In this document: positions 16,501 to 24,523 of the stretch, in pieces
Layout: each line of letters opens with the position of its first letter
Position numbering within the stretch: the stretch's first letter is position 1
Assembly (NCBI GenBank): GCA_020624805.1
Contig: JAHKVW010000019.1
Location: forward strand, 1-35,672
Source of the DNA: a bacterium
Lineage (GTDB): Bacteria > Bacillota > Clostridia > Oscillospirales > Acutalibacteraceae
DNA: 35,672 nucleotides
Direction of reading: 5' to 3'
Notes under the pieces: generated by a model
Seen by the model: the letters and a program-made list of their open reading frames with translations, nothing else
Database searches by the model: none
Told to the model about the DNA's origin: nothing
Program-made: the position numbers and the translations under genes

Positions 16501-17708
16501 AGATGATCCCCCGCGCACATGCCGCTCGCGAACGCGAACTGGAGGTTATAGCCGCCGCAGTCGCCGTCGATGTCCAGCGTCTCGCCGATGATATACAGTC
16601 CGCGGTGACGGTTGCTTTCAAAGGTATGGGGGTCGATCTCACTGAGTCTGACCCCGCCCGCGGTGACCTGTGCTTTCTTGAAATCACGGGTCTCCTCACA
16701 GACAAAGCGCCAGTCGGTGATATGACGGCACAGCGGCTTTATTTCTTTTAAAGAAATATCTTTGCAGGGCGAGGATGGCTTGATCCCGCATGATTTCAGC
16801 AGTGCCAACCCGATATTTTTATGGAACATTCCCGTGAAAACTTCGCCGCAGGATGCATTGTGTTTGAATCTGTTCGTGAGCTCCCGCTCGACCTGCTCAT
16901 AGGAGAAATCGGGCAGAAGGTTGAGGTGGATCTCGCACCCGCCGCGATTGGCATATCGGGAGAGGTTGAAGATGCAGATACCCGATAACGCGCCGTCGGT
17001 GAACTGCACCTCGCCGCGTTCGGCTTTGATGATCCTTTTGTCGCGGATCAGCGAGGCTTCCGCCGACGCGCGGATACCCTTGAGCGATTTGAGAAGCTCG
17101 CTTTTGACACTGACAGGTGATAGGGAAGGGCTGAGCTTGGTCATGCTCAATCCCAGTGAACGCATCAGCTCGCGGCTGTCGCTGTTTCTTCCCGCGTAAT
17201 CCGCCTTACCGCCCGCGGCGATGACCAGCTTTTTGGCGAAAAGCCGCAGCTCGGGCGTTACGATCTCGTACCCCTCTGCGGTCTTTTGGATGCGAGAGAT
17301 ATCGGTATTGCAAATGGTTTCAATATCAAGCTGACTGTTCCTCATGCGCAGTACATCGAGGACGGAGCTTGCCTGATTGGACAGGGGATAGACCCTGCCT
17401 TCACTGTCGGTATGTGTGAGCAGTCCGAGCGTGCGGAAGTATGACAAAACGGCGTCGGGATCATATTTCTTAAAAAGAATATTAATCAGATCGCCGCTTC
17501 CGTCACCGTGATAGCTGTTCGCATCCGCGCCGATATGGCTGAGGTTGCATCTTCCGTTGCCGGTGACAAGGATCTTTTTGCCCACACGATCCGCTTTTTC
17601 CAGTATGACGATCGCCTGATCGGGATGGTTCTCCGCGGCACGGATCGCGCACATCAGTCCCGCCGCGCCGCCGCCAACGACCGCCGCGTAAACGTTACGT
17701 TTCTTCAT
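16497..17708 (-). CDS. HI0933/YhiN-like NAD(P)/FAD-dependent oxidoreductase
   Basis: This 403-residue flavoprotein of the HI0933-like family (PF03486) is often labelled BaiN/RdsA-type in databases. The N-terminal dinucleotide fold is VVGGGAAGLMCAI (about 10-22), followed by ILEKADRVGKKILVTGNGRCNLSH, a family signature. The C-terminus has GETLDIDGDCGGYNLQFAFASGMCAGDHL, the second FAD contact. Relatives of BaiN act in reductive bile-acid metabolism, but most members have no proven substrate and I do not infer bile-acid chemistry here. It overlaps the upstream membrane-protein gene by one base (TAATG) and the downstream flavoprotein by four, so the three are co-translated from the promoter at 18241-18269. 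Confidence 0.85.
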   Translation of the reverse strand: MKKRNVYAAVVGGGAAGLMCAIRAAENHPDQAIVILEKADRVGKKILVTGNGRCNLSHIGADANSYHGDGSGDLINILFKKYDPDAVLSYFRTLGLLTHTDSEGRVYPLSNQASSVLDVLRMRNSQLDIETICNTDISRIQKTAEGYEIVTPELRLFAKKLVIAAGGKADYAGRNSDSRELMRSLGLSMTKLSPSLSPVSVKSELLKSLKGIRASAEASLIRDKRIIKAERGEVQFTDGALSGICIFNLSRYANRGGCEIHLNLLPDFSYEQVERELTNRFKHNASCGEVFTGMFHKNIGLALLKSCGIKPSSPCKDISLKEIKPLCRHITDWRFVCEETRDFKKAQVTAGGVRLSEIDPHTFESNRHRGLYIIGETLDIDGDCGGYNLQFAFASGMCAGDHL

Positions 17709-18208
17709 TATGCTTTGGGTGCGAAGATCGCGCCGATCGCGCCGAATACGCCCATCGACGCCAAGCCCATGATCACGCCGGCGATGATGACGCCGAGCAT
17801 GACGGCAATAACGCTTTTCTTAAAGTCCATGTCCAGCATGGACGCCGCCAGCGTGCCCGTCCAAGCGCCGGTACCGGGCAGGGGGATGCCGACGAACAGC
17901 ATCAGCGCGACAAACAGACCTCTGCCTGCTTTTGCCTGCAGTTTTTTACCGCCCTTTTCACCTTTTTCCAGACAGAAGGTGAAGAATTTGCCGATGAACT
18001 TTTTGTCCTTGCCCCATTCGAGTATCTTGCGCGCGAAGAGGTAGATGAACGGTACGGGGAGCATATTGCCGATGATGGCAAGAATGTACACGACGACCAT
18101 GTTCATATTGCCGCCGAGGTTGTTGACGCCGACGGCATAGGGGATCGCGCCGCGCAGCTCGATCAGCGGCACCATAGAAATCAAAAATACGATGATATAA
18201 TGAAGCAT
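17708..18208 (-). CDS. Small multidrug-export family membrane protein (COG2426)
   Basis: This is a hydrophobic protein of 166 residues with about four to five membrane spans. It carries the hallmark of the putative small multidrug export family (PF06695): MVPLIELRGAIPYAVG near the N-terminus, GNMLPVPFIYLFARKILEW, and LFVGIPLPGTGAWTGTLAA. The export role is a family label with little experimental support. An alternative start at 18226 adds six residues (MKRRLL). ATG 18208 is favoured because AAGGAG at 18216-18221 is seven bases upstream of it. It is the first gene of the three-gene operon that runs to 14917. Confidence 0.82.
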   Translation of the reverse strand: MLHYIIVFLISMVPLIELRGAIPYAVGVNNLGGNMNMVVVYILAIIGNMLPVPFIYLFARKILEWGKDKKFIGKFFTFCLEKGEKGGKKLQAKAGRGLFVALMLFVGIPLPGTGAWTGTLAASMLDMDFKKSVIAVMLGVIIAGVIMGLASMGVFGAIGAIFAPKA

Positions 18209-18240
18209 AAGGAGTCTCCTTTTCATTTCTTCTCCATAGC

Positions 18241-18269
18241 ATTATAACTGAAAAAAGCAGTCTTGTCAA
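18241..18269 (-). promoter_or_regulatory. Promoter of the flavoprotein operon
   Basis: On the minus strand, TTGACA (18264-18269), 17 bases, then TATAAT (18241-18246): a perfect consensus vegetative promoter, about 30 bases before the gene. Confidence 0.8.
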
Positions 18270-18308
18270 CTCTAATTTGAAGGATTGATAAAACTTATAC
18301 GAATCCGT

Positions 18309-18337
18309 TTGACAACTTATGCGGGATGGATTAGAAT
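18309..18337 (+). promoter_or_regulatory. Promoter of the VanZ-like gene
   Basis: TTGACA (18309-18314), 17 bases, TAGAAT (18332-18337). It is divergent from the flavoprotein-operon promoter about 40 bases away and about 34 bases before the start at 18371. The following genes to 24476 are closely spaced and may share it. Confidence 0.75.
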
Positions 18338-18370
18338 TAACTGGAGAAAAATCGCTGAAACAGGTGCAGG

Positions 18371-18850
18371 ATGAAAGAGAAAAAACTGACGGCGGCACGC
18401 GTGATCCTGACGCTGCTGACCGTAGCGGCGATCGCCGCGATCTTCTACAATTCATCACAGGACGCGATCGAATCGACCGAGCGCAGTTCGCCGCTGACAG
18501 ATTGGATCAACGGCATACTGGCGGGTTTTCCGATCCCGTTCAGTGTGACAGAGAATTTCATACGCAAGCTGGCGCATTTTGCCGAGTATTCGTTCCTCGG
18601 CGCGTTGCTGAGCGTGACGTATTATGTGCATCTTCGCAAGATCAAAACCGCGCTGATCGGGACATTGATCACCGGCGCTGTCGTCGCGACGATCGACGAG
18701 ATCATCCAGCTCTTTCCCGCGGGTCGATCCTGTCAGGTGAGCGATATTCTGCTCGATTGCTGCGGTGTGGCGTTCGCGGCGGCGATCGTGATGCTGATCA
18801 TTCGGGTGATCGAGAACAAACGTCGTAAAAAACTCAACGAAGAATCATGA
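18371..18850 (+). CDS. VanZ-like family membrane protein
   Basis: This 159-residue protein has four likely membrane spans and the VanZ-like signature (PF04892): FIRKLAHFAEYSFLGALLS in the second span region and IDEIIQLFPAGRSCQVSDILLDCCG. VanZ itself raises teicoplanin resistance by an unknown mechanism. Most genomic homologues, including this one, are not in vancomycin-resistance clusters and none is seen here, so resistance should not be inferred. GCAGG lies just before ATG 18371. The MATE gene follows after 32 bases. Confidence 0.85.
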   Translation: MKEKKLTAARVILTLLTVAAIAAIFYNSSQDAIESTERSSPLTDWINGILAGFPIPFSVTENFIRKLAHFAEYSFLGALLSVTYYVHLRKIKTALIGTLITGAVVATIDEIIQLFPAGRSCQVSDILLDCCGVAFAAAIVMLIIRVIENKRRKKLNEES

Positions 18851-18882
18851 TGTGATTGCGTTTTTGGAAGGAAGGATAAATC

Positions 18883-20268
18883 GTGAGTGAGATCTCTCAG
18901 AATAAAATGGGCGTAAAGCCGATGCTCCCGCTGTTGATGGGAATGTCGCTGCCCGCTATGCTGTCGATGATGATACAGGCGCTGTACAATGTGGTCGACA
19001 GTATCTTTGTCGCGCGCTATTCGCCCGACGCGCTGCAGGCGGTGTCGCTGGCGTATCCGTTGCAGTTGATCCTGATCTCGTTTGCCGTCGGCACGGCGGT
19101 GGGTGTGAACTCGCTGATCGCGCGCCGACTGGGCGCAAAGAATTATGAAGAAGCGAATAACGCCGCGACCACAGGTCTGGTGCTGGCGGTCATCGACTGG
19201 CTGGTGTTTTTGGTGCTCGGACTGACGGTGTCCCGACCGTTCATTTCGCTGTTTACCTCCAATGCCGACGTCATCAAAGACGGCGCGGGCTATCTGACCG
19301 TTGTGCTGTGCGTTTCGTTCGGCATGATGATCTCCTGCATGGGTGAAAAGATCCTGCAGTCGACCGGCAACATGATCATCCCGATGATCACCCAGATGCT
19401 CGGCGCGATCGTGAATATCATCTTTGATCCCCTGCTGATCTTCGGTATCGGCTTTTTCCCGCGGCTGGGCGTACTCGGCGCGGCGATCGCTACCGTGTTC
19501 GGTCAGATCTGTTCCATGACCTTCATCCTGATCATCCTCTTTGTCAGAAAGCATGACGTCAAGATCCGCTTCAAGGGCTTCCGCATGCGAAAGATCACCT
19601 TGAAAAATATCTATGCAGTCAGCTTCCCCGCGATCATCATGCAGAGCATCGGTTCGGTGATGGTGTCGGGAATCAACGCGATCATCTCGATGGCGAATCT
19701 GACGGCGGAGTATGCCGCGGCGTATATCAACGCGTTCGGTATCTACTTCAAGCTCCAGAGCTTTGTCTTTATGCCGGTATTCGGTCTGAGCCAGGGCGTG
19801 TCGCCGATCATCGGCTACAACTACGGCGCCCGTAACAAAAAGCGTATGTATCAGGCGTTCCGCTTGGGTATCATCATCGCCGGCGCGATCATGGCGGCGG
19901 GAACCCTGCTGTTCCAGCTCGCGCCCGAGTGGCTGCTCTCGCTCTTTGAGTCTGAGGAGAATGTCGCCGCCAACGCCTTACTCGCCGAAGTCGGCGTGCC
20001 GATGCTGCGCATCATCAGTATCTCGTTCATCATGGCGGCGGTCGGCATCATGTTCTCGACGCTGTTCCAGGCAGTCGGCAAGGGCTTTTACAGCATGACG
20101 ATGTCCGTCATGCGTCAGCTGGTCGTACTGCTGCCCGCGGCATATATCCTCTCAAAAATCAACATGACCGCGACATGGTTTTCGTTCCCGATCGCTGAGG
20201 TTGTTTGCTTGATCATCGGTATCATCTTCTTTGTCATACTCAGGAAAAAGGAGTTCAGCAAGCTGTAA
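18883..20268 (+). CDS. MATE family efflux transporter
   Basis: This 461-residue protein has about twelve membrane spans in two related halves, each with the MATE pattern (PF01554): MLPLLMGMSLPAMLSMMIQALYNVVDSIFVAR at the start of the first half, and ISFPAII-like AVSFPAIIMQSIGSVMVSGINAII at the start of the second, followed by FGLSQGVSPIIGYNYGARN. Such transporters export drugs or metabolites in exchange for Na+ or H+. The substrate is not predictable. It starts with GTG at 18883 behind GGAAGGAAGGA. It is probably in the same transcript as the VanZ-like gene. Confidence 0.92.
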   Translation: MSEISQNKMGVKPMLPLLMGMSLPAMLSMMIQALYNVVDSIFVARYSPDALQAVSLAYPLQLILISFAVGTAVGVNSLIARRLGAKNYEEANNAATTGLVLAVIDWLVFLVLGLTVSRPFISLFTSNADVIKDGAGYLTVVLCVSFGMMISCMGEKILQSTGNMIIPMITQMLGAIVNIIFDPLLIFGIGFFPRLGVLGAAIATVFGQICSMTFILIILFVRKHDVKIRFKGFRMRKITLKNIYAVSFPAIIMQSIGSVMVSGINAIISMANLTAEYAAAYINAFGIYFKLQSFVFMPVFGLSQGVSPIIGYNYGARNKKRMYQAFRLGIIIAGAIMAAGTLLFQLAPEWLLSLFESEENVAANALLAEVGVPMLRIISISFIMAAVGIMFSTLFQAVGKGFYSMTMSVMRQLVVLLPAAYILSKINMTATWFSFPIAEVVCLIIGIIFFVILRKKEFSKL

Positions 20269-20318
20269 TACTTCGTTCTCTTCCCTCATATATTTATCGT
20301 ATCATGAGGGGTGAAGAT

Positions 20319-20687
20319 ATGAGCGAATTTAAGCGTAACGAAATCATTTACGAAGAGGGCTGGCGGGAAGCCTCACCTCCCGCCGCGGAAGAAACACCGC
20401 TCGATGAAGCGCCTGTTCAGTCACAGCGACCGCGGGAGGATAATGAGAAAAGCAGACCGCTTTTGATCACGATCCAACTCGTACTCAGCCTGTTGGCGGC
20501 ACTGGTATTGTTCCTGCTCAAGGCGATGGACAGTGAAGGGTATTACAGCTTCATGGATTATTATCGCGAGGAACTGCAAAAGCCCGTGGTGTCTGAGGAG
20601 ATCTTCCGTTCCGCAGACGCGTTGTTTGAGCAGGATCCCGTGACGGTTCAGGCGACCCCCGATGAAACTGCGCATAGCGAATCTTGA
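20319..20687 (+). CDS. Short single-span membrane protein before the SpoIVFB-like protease
   Basis: I do not recognise a family for this 122-residue protein. It has an acidic, proline-rich cytoplasmic N-terminus (residues 1-46), one transmembrane helix (about 47-68, PLLITIQLVLSLLAALVLFLL) and an external tail of about 54 residues with no LytM/M23 peptidase domain. ATG 20319 is behind GAGGGGTGAA; the frame remains open further upstream into the MATE gene but with no better start. It overlaps the protease gene by 26 bases. In Bacillus the gene before spoIVFB is spoIVFA, whose product has the same topology but a longer LytM-containing tail. This could be a shortened functional counterpart, which is an inference from position and topology only. 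Confidence 0.7.
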   Translation: MSEFKRNEIIYEEGWREASPPAAEETPLDEAPVQSQRPREDNEKSRPLLITIQLVLSLLAALVLFLLKAMDSEGYYSFMDYYREELQKPVVSEEIFRSADALFEQDPVTVQATPDETAHSES

Positions 20688-21234
20688 TCTGTTCATCGGC
20701 TATGAGGCGATCGCGGCGATGACCGCCGTATTGCTTCTCGACCGTGACAACCGTGTGATCTTCTGTTTTCTTGCCGCGATCCTGCACGAGCTGGGACATC
20801 TGCTGATGATGCTGTTGTGCGGCGTACAGGTGCGCGCGATCAGACTGCGGCTTTTTGATGTGCTTATCCAAGCGGATGAAGCGCCCACGTTCAAGGCGGA
20901 TGTGCTGATCACCCTCGGCGGCGTAGCGGCGAACTTTCTGTTCGCGCTGTTGCTGTACCCCGTCGGTATGAAATACGCCTTGCCGCATTTCGCGCTCGGC
21001 GTCTTTAATCTGTTGCCCGTCATGAGTCTGGACGGCGGACATTTGCTCGCGATCATTCTGGACAAACGGTTCTCACCGCGCACTGTCGCGATCACGCTGA
21101 AGGTGACGACCTTTGTCTTTTTACTGCCGCTGATGACGGCGGGACTGTATGTGTTATTGAACAGCGGCTACAATTATTCGCTGTTGATCATATCGATCTA
21201 TCTGATCGTTTTATTGTTTATGAAAAATAGGTAG
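20662..21234 (+). CDS. SpoIVFB-like M50 site-2 metalloprotease
   Basis: This 190-residue polytopic membrane protein is an intramembrane zinc protease of family M50. The zinc motif HELGH is at 42-46 inside the second hydrophobic segment, and the third ligand is in the NLLPVMSLDGGH motif (N116, P119, D124). In sporulating Firmicutes the short members of this family (SpoIVFB) cut pro-sigma-K in the mother cell. There is no PDZ or CBS domain, as in the short SpoIVFB-like group. Co-occurrence with spoIIR makes a sporulation role plausible, but housekeeping site-2 proteases of similar size exist. It is translationally coupled to the preceding single-span protein. Confidence 0.85.
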   Translation: MKLRIANLDLFIGYEAIAAMTAVLLLDRDNRVIFCFLAAILHELGHLLMMLLCGVQVRAIRLRLFDVLIQADEAPTFKADVLITLGGVAANFLFALLLYPVGMKYALPHFALGVFNLLPVMSLDGGHLLAIILDKRFSPRTVAITLKVTTFVFLLPLMTAGLYVLLNSGYNYSLLIISIYLIVLLFMKNR

Positions 21235-21276
21235 TTGCCGGTCATGCTTTGTTGATCGGCAGATAAGGAGAAGCCT

Positions 21277-23136
21277 ATGATCCCTGAAAAAGTCGAAAAA
21301 CTGCTCCTGAAGGTGCAAAAACCCGGCCGCTATGTCGGCGGTGAGCTCGGAGCTGTCATCAAGGACAAGCAGGATGTGGATGTGCGGTTCGCGTTCTGTT
21401 TTCCCGATATCTATGAGATCGGCATGTCGCACCTCGGCATCAAGATCCTCTATAGCCTTTTCAACGAAAAGCCGTATATCTGGTGTGAGCGTGTTTTCGC
21501 GCCGTGGATGGATATGGAAGAGCAGATGCGCGCGCATGATATCCCGCTGTACGCGCTTGAGTCGGGCGATCCGTTGACGGAGTTCGACTTCATCGGCTTT
21601 ACCCTGCAATATGAATTGAGCTACAGCAACATTCTGAACATGCTCGACCTCGGCGGTATCCCGCTGCTCTCCAAGGACAGGCATGATCTCAAGCATATCG
21701 TCGTCGCGGGCGGTCCGTGTGCCTGCAACCCCGAGCCGATCACCGATTTCATTGATATCTTTTTCCTCGGCGATGGGGAAGAGGTCGACCTCGAAGTGAT
21801 GGAGTTGTACAGAACCTGCAAAAAAGAGGGCAAAAGCAGAGAGGAATTCCTGCGCCTTGCCGCTCAGATCAAGGGCGTTTATGTGCCCTCGTTATATGAT
21901 GTTTCCTATCACGACGACGGCACCATCGCCGCCGTCACGCCGCGCGACGCCGCGCCCGCGGTGATCGAAAAGCGTGTGATGATGGATATGGACAACTGCT
22001 ACTATCCCGATAATTTCGTTGTACCGAATATCGAGATCGTCCATGACCGCGCTGTGGAGGAGATCTTCCGCGGCTGTATCCGCGGATGCCGCTTCTGTCA
22101 GGCGGGCTTCCTCTACCGTCCCGTGCGCGAAAAGTCGGTGGAGTGTATCAGCGAGCAATGCCACGCATTGTGCCGCAACACCGGCTATGACGAGGTGTCT
22201 TTGTCCTCCCTGAGCTCGAGCGACTACACACAGGTCGTGCCGATGCTCCGTGAGCTGAATTCATGGGCGAAGCCCGAGCATGTCAGTTTATCCCTGCCGT
22301 CACTGCGCGTGGACGGCTTCTCCGACGATATCCTCAACGAGATCAAAACGGTACGCAAGAGCGGTCTGACCTTCGCGCCCGAGGCGGGCAGTCAGCGCCT
22401 GCGTGACGCGATCAACAAAAATGTCTTTGAGGACGAGCTGATGAACACCTGCCGTGTCGCTTTTGAGGGCGGGTATACGACCGTTAAGCTCTATTTTATG
22501 ATCGGACTGCCGACCGAAACGATGGATGACGTTGCGGATATCGCCAATCTCGGCAAGAAGGTGCTGGATACCTATTACAGCACTCCGAATCGCCCCAAGG
22601 GAAAAGCGCCCCGCGTTACCCTGTCCGCGTCCTCCTTTGTCCCCAAGCCCTTTACTCCCTTCCAGTGGGAGCCGCAGGATACGATGGACGTCCTGCGAGA
22701 AAAGCAGCAGCATATCAAGAAGTCGATCGTCGACAACAAAATCTCGCTGAGCAAGATGACTTATAACTATCACGATTCCGATACATCTTATTTGGAAGCA
22801 GTGTTCGCGCGCGGCGACCGCCGTCTGAATCAGGTGATGCTTGAAGCGCATAAGCGCGGGATCCGTTTTGACGGATGGAGCGATTGCTTCTCCCTGCAAA
22901 ACTGGCTGGAGGTGTTTGAAGCCTGCGGCATTGACCCCGCGTTCTACGCCAACCGCCGCCGTTCGTTCGACGAGATCCTGCCGTGGGATCACCTCGACTA
23001 CGGCGTGACCAAGGAGTTTTTGCGCCGCGAGTGTGAGCGCGCGTATCGCTCCGAGGCATCGCCCAACTGCCGTGAAAAATGTCTCGGCTGCGGATCGAAA
23101 AAGTACGGAGGAGGCGTGTGTTATGAAAAACGTTAG
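21277..23136 (+). CDS. TIGR03960 family B12-binding-domain radical SAM protein
   Basis: This 619-residue protein has an N-terminal B12-binding-like domain (residues about 30-170, with MSHLGIKILYSLFNEKP) and a radical-SAM core with the iron-sulfur cysteines C267, C271 and C274 in CIRGCRFCQAGF (C-x3-C-x2-C). The C-terminus carries a Cys-rich segment NCREKCLGCGSKKYGGGVC. It matches the TIGR03960 family, which is nearly always next to, or fused with, a TIGR03936/DUF2344 protein, as here (14-base overlap). The reaction is not established; RNA modification or maturation is often suggested because these genes commonly neighbour rng, rplU and rpmA. Those neighbours are absent here. AAGGAG precedes ATG 21277. 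Confidence 0.9.
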   Translation: MIPEKVEKLLLKVQKPGRYVGGELGAVIKDKQDVDVRFAFCFPDIYEIGMSHLGIKILYSLFNEKPYIWCERVFAPWMDMEEQMRAHDIPLYALESGDPLTEFDFIGFTLQYELSYSNILNMLDLGGIPLLSKDRHDLKHIVVAGGPCACNPEPITDFIDIFFLGDGEEVDLEVMELYRTCKKEGKSREEFLRLAAQIKGVYVPSLYDVSYHDDGTIAAVTPRDAAPAVIEKRVMMDMDNCYYPDNFVVPNIEIVHDRAVEEIFRGCIRGCRFCQAGFLYRPVREKSVECISEQCHALCRNTGYDEVSLSSLSSSDYTQVVPMLRELNSWAKPEHVSLSLPSLRVDGFSDDILNEIKTVRKSGLTFAPEAGSQRLRDAINKNVFEDELMNTCRVAFEGGYTTVKLYFMIGLPTETMDDVADIANLGKKVLDTYYSTPNRPKGKAPRVTLSASSFVPKPFTPFQWEPQDTMDVLREKQQHIKKSIVDNKISLSKMTYNYHDSDTSYLEAVFARGDRRLNQVMLEAHKRGIRFDGWSDCFSLQNWLEVFEACGIDPAFYANRRRSFDEILPWDHLDYGVTKEFLRRECERAYRSEASPNCREKCLGCGSKKYGGGVCYEKR

Positions 23137-23788
23137 GGTCTTCTACCGCAAGTTCGGACCATGCAAATATATCTCCCATCTCGATACCAACCGCGTGATG
23201 ATCCGCGCCATCGGCAAAAGCCGCCTGAATATCTGGCGCACCGAGGGCTTCAATCAGCACGCCTATATCACCTTCGCGCTCCCGCTGTCGCTCGGATTCG
23301 CCTCCGAGTGTGAGAGCATGGATTTCCGTGTGCTGGATGATAATGAAGATCTGTCCGCGATCCCCGACAGGCTCAATGCCTGTCTGCCCGACGGCATCCG
23401 CGTCCTGCGCTGTGCCGAGTCGGTACATAAGCCCGCGGATATCGATTCCTCCCTCTATACGGTGAATCTCGAGCCGATGAATGAGAGTGATATTTCCGTA
23501 ATAGAATTATCCGAGAAACTGAACGCTTTCCTCGCTTCTCCCGAGATCATCGTGGAAAAGAAAACCAAAAAGGGCATAAAGAACATCGACCTCAAGCCCT
23601 ATATCCTCTCGTTTGAACCCCGCGCTGGGGATCGGGTCAGCTTTGATCTGAAGCTCCCCGCAGGCTCTACGCTCAACATCAATCCCAACCTGCTGATGGG
23701 TGCTTTTGCCGATCATCTCGGTATTGAGCTGTATACCGATATCACCCGCGCCGCGATCTATACCAAAGGGGGAGAGGAGTTTGCGTAA
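23123..23788 (+). CDS. TIGR03936 family radical-SAM-associated protein (DUF2344)
   Basis: This 221-residue protein begins MKNVRVFYRKFGPCKYISHLD, typical of the DUF2344 family that partners the TIGR03960 radical-SAM protein. FNQHAYITFALPLSLGFASECESMDF follows. There are no radical-SAM cysteines and no membrane segment. It presumably binds the substrate or assists the radical-SAM partner. The start at 23123 has a strong GGAGGAGG at 23107-23114. The frame is open further upstream, but that stretch overlaps the partner gene and has no better start. It overlaps the next gene by eight bases. Confidence 0.88.
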   Translation: MKNVRVFYRKFGPCKYISHLDTNRVMIRAIGKSRLNIWRTEGFNQHAYITFALPLSLGFASECESMDFRVLDDNEDLSAIPDRLNACLPDGIRVLRCAESVHKPADIDSSLYTVNLEPMNESDISVIELSEKLNAFLASPEIIVEKKTKKGIKNIDLKPYILSFEPRAGDRVSFDLKLPAGSTLNINPNLLMGAFADHLGIELYTDITRAAIYTKGGEEFA

Positions 23789-24476
23789 ACGCTTTGATAT
23801 CGTCCTCCTCGACGCGGAGGAAACGGTCTACGACTTCAAGCTGGCGGAAAAAACCGCCGTCAGCCTGACGCTCGAGCAGTTCGGCGTGACGCCCACCGAT
23901 GAAGTGGTGAGCCGCTACAGTGCGATCAACCTGAGCTGTTGGAAGGCGCTCGAACGCGGTGAGCTGAGTCGCGAGGACTTAAAGCCGACTCGCTTTCAGA
24001 TGCTGTTTGAACAGCTCGGCGCGAAGCCTGTTGATTTCAACGCGGTGAACGCTACCTATGAGAATAACCTTTCGCATCAGGCGTTCCTGCTTGACGGCGC
24101 GTTGGAGTTCGTCAAAAAGCTCCATGAGCATTGCAAAATCTATCTTGCGACCAACGGCTTGACGATCCCCCAGACCGGGCGATTCAACCGTGCCGCGGTC
24201 AAGCCTTATGTCGACGGCATCTATATCTCCGAGCAGATCGGTCACAGCAAGCCCGACAAGGCGTATTATGACTATATCTTTCGTGATCTTGCTATCACGG
24301 AAAAAAGTCGTGTGATCATGCTCGGCGACAGCCTGACCTCCGATATGCTCGGCGGCAGGAATGCAGGGCTCACGACCTGTCACTATCTGAACGGAGAAGC
24401 GCCCTCCCACAGTCCGCTGTGCGATTATGAGATCGCGGACTACGACGAATTTTTTGATATCTTGTTTTCATCATAA
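23781..24476 (+). CDS. YjjG/YfnB-like HAD-family nucleotidase
   Basis: This 231-residue HAD-superfamily hydrolase resembles the YjjG/YfnB group, which removes phosphate from (often non-canonical) pyrimidine nucleoside monophosphates. It has a C1 cap after motif I, LATNGLTIPQ as motif II (Thr), a conserved lysine region SEQIGHSKPDKAYYDYI (motif III), and MLGDSLTSDMLGGRNAGL as motif IV. Motif I reads LLDAEET: the nucleophile D11 is present, but the usual second Asp, the general acid/base, is Glu (E13). The start is TTG 23781 with a strong GGGGGAGAGGAG just before it. An earlier ATG in the frame lies deep inside the upstream gene and is unlikely. A terminator follows at 24481. Confidence 0.85.
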   Translation: MRKRFDIVLLDAEETVYDFKLAEKTAVSLTLEQFGVTPTDEVVSRYSAINLSCWKALERGELSREDLKPTRFQMLFEQLGAKPVDFNAVNATYENNLSHQAFLLDGALEFVKKLHEHCKIYLATNGLTIPQTGRFNRAAVKPYVDGIYISEQIGHSKPDKAYYDYIFRDLAITEKSRVIMLGDSLTSDMLGGRNAGLTTCHYLNGEAPSHSPLCDYEIADYDEFFDILFSS

Positions 24477-24480
24477 AGCA

Positions 24481-24507
24481 ACCCCCACTGTTCTTCACAG
24501 TGGGGGT
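24481..24507. terminator. Bidirectional hairpin between convergent genes
   Basis: A perfect 11-bp stem, ACCCCCACTGT (24481-24491) with ACAGTGGGGGT (24497-24507), has loop TCTTC. It sits between the stops of the HAD gene and the convergent P-type ATPase gene. The downstream T-run is short (AATTTGTT), so its efficiency is uncertain. Confidence 0.7.
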
Positions 24508-24523
24508 AATTTGTTGGGTTCGG

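Noticed and set aside
18371..18850. VanZ as evidence of glycopeptide resistance
   Set aside because: No van ligase, dipeptidase or regulator genes are nearby; VanZ-like proteins are common in non-resistant Firmicutes.
23700..23780. Upstream ATG start for the HAD phosphatase
   Set aside because: It would place about 27 residues inside the preceding gene; TTG 23781 has a strong ribosome-binding site and begins right at the HAD fold.
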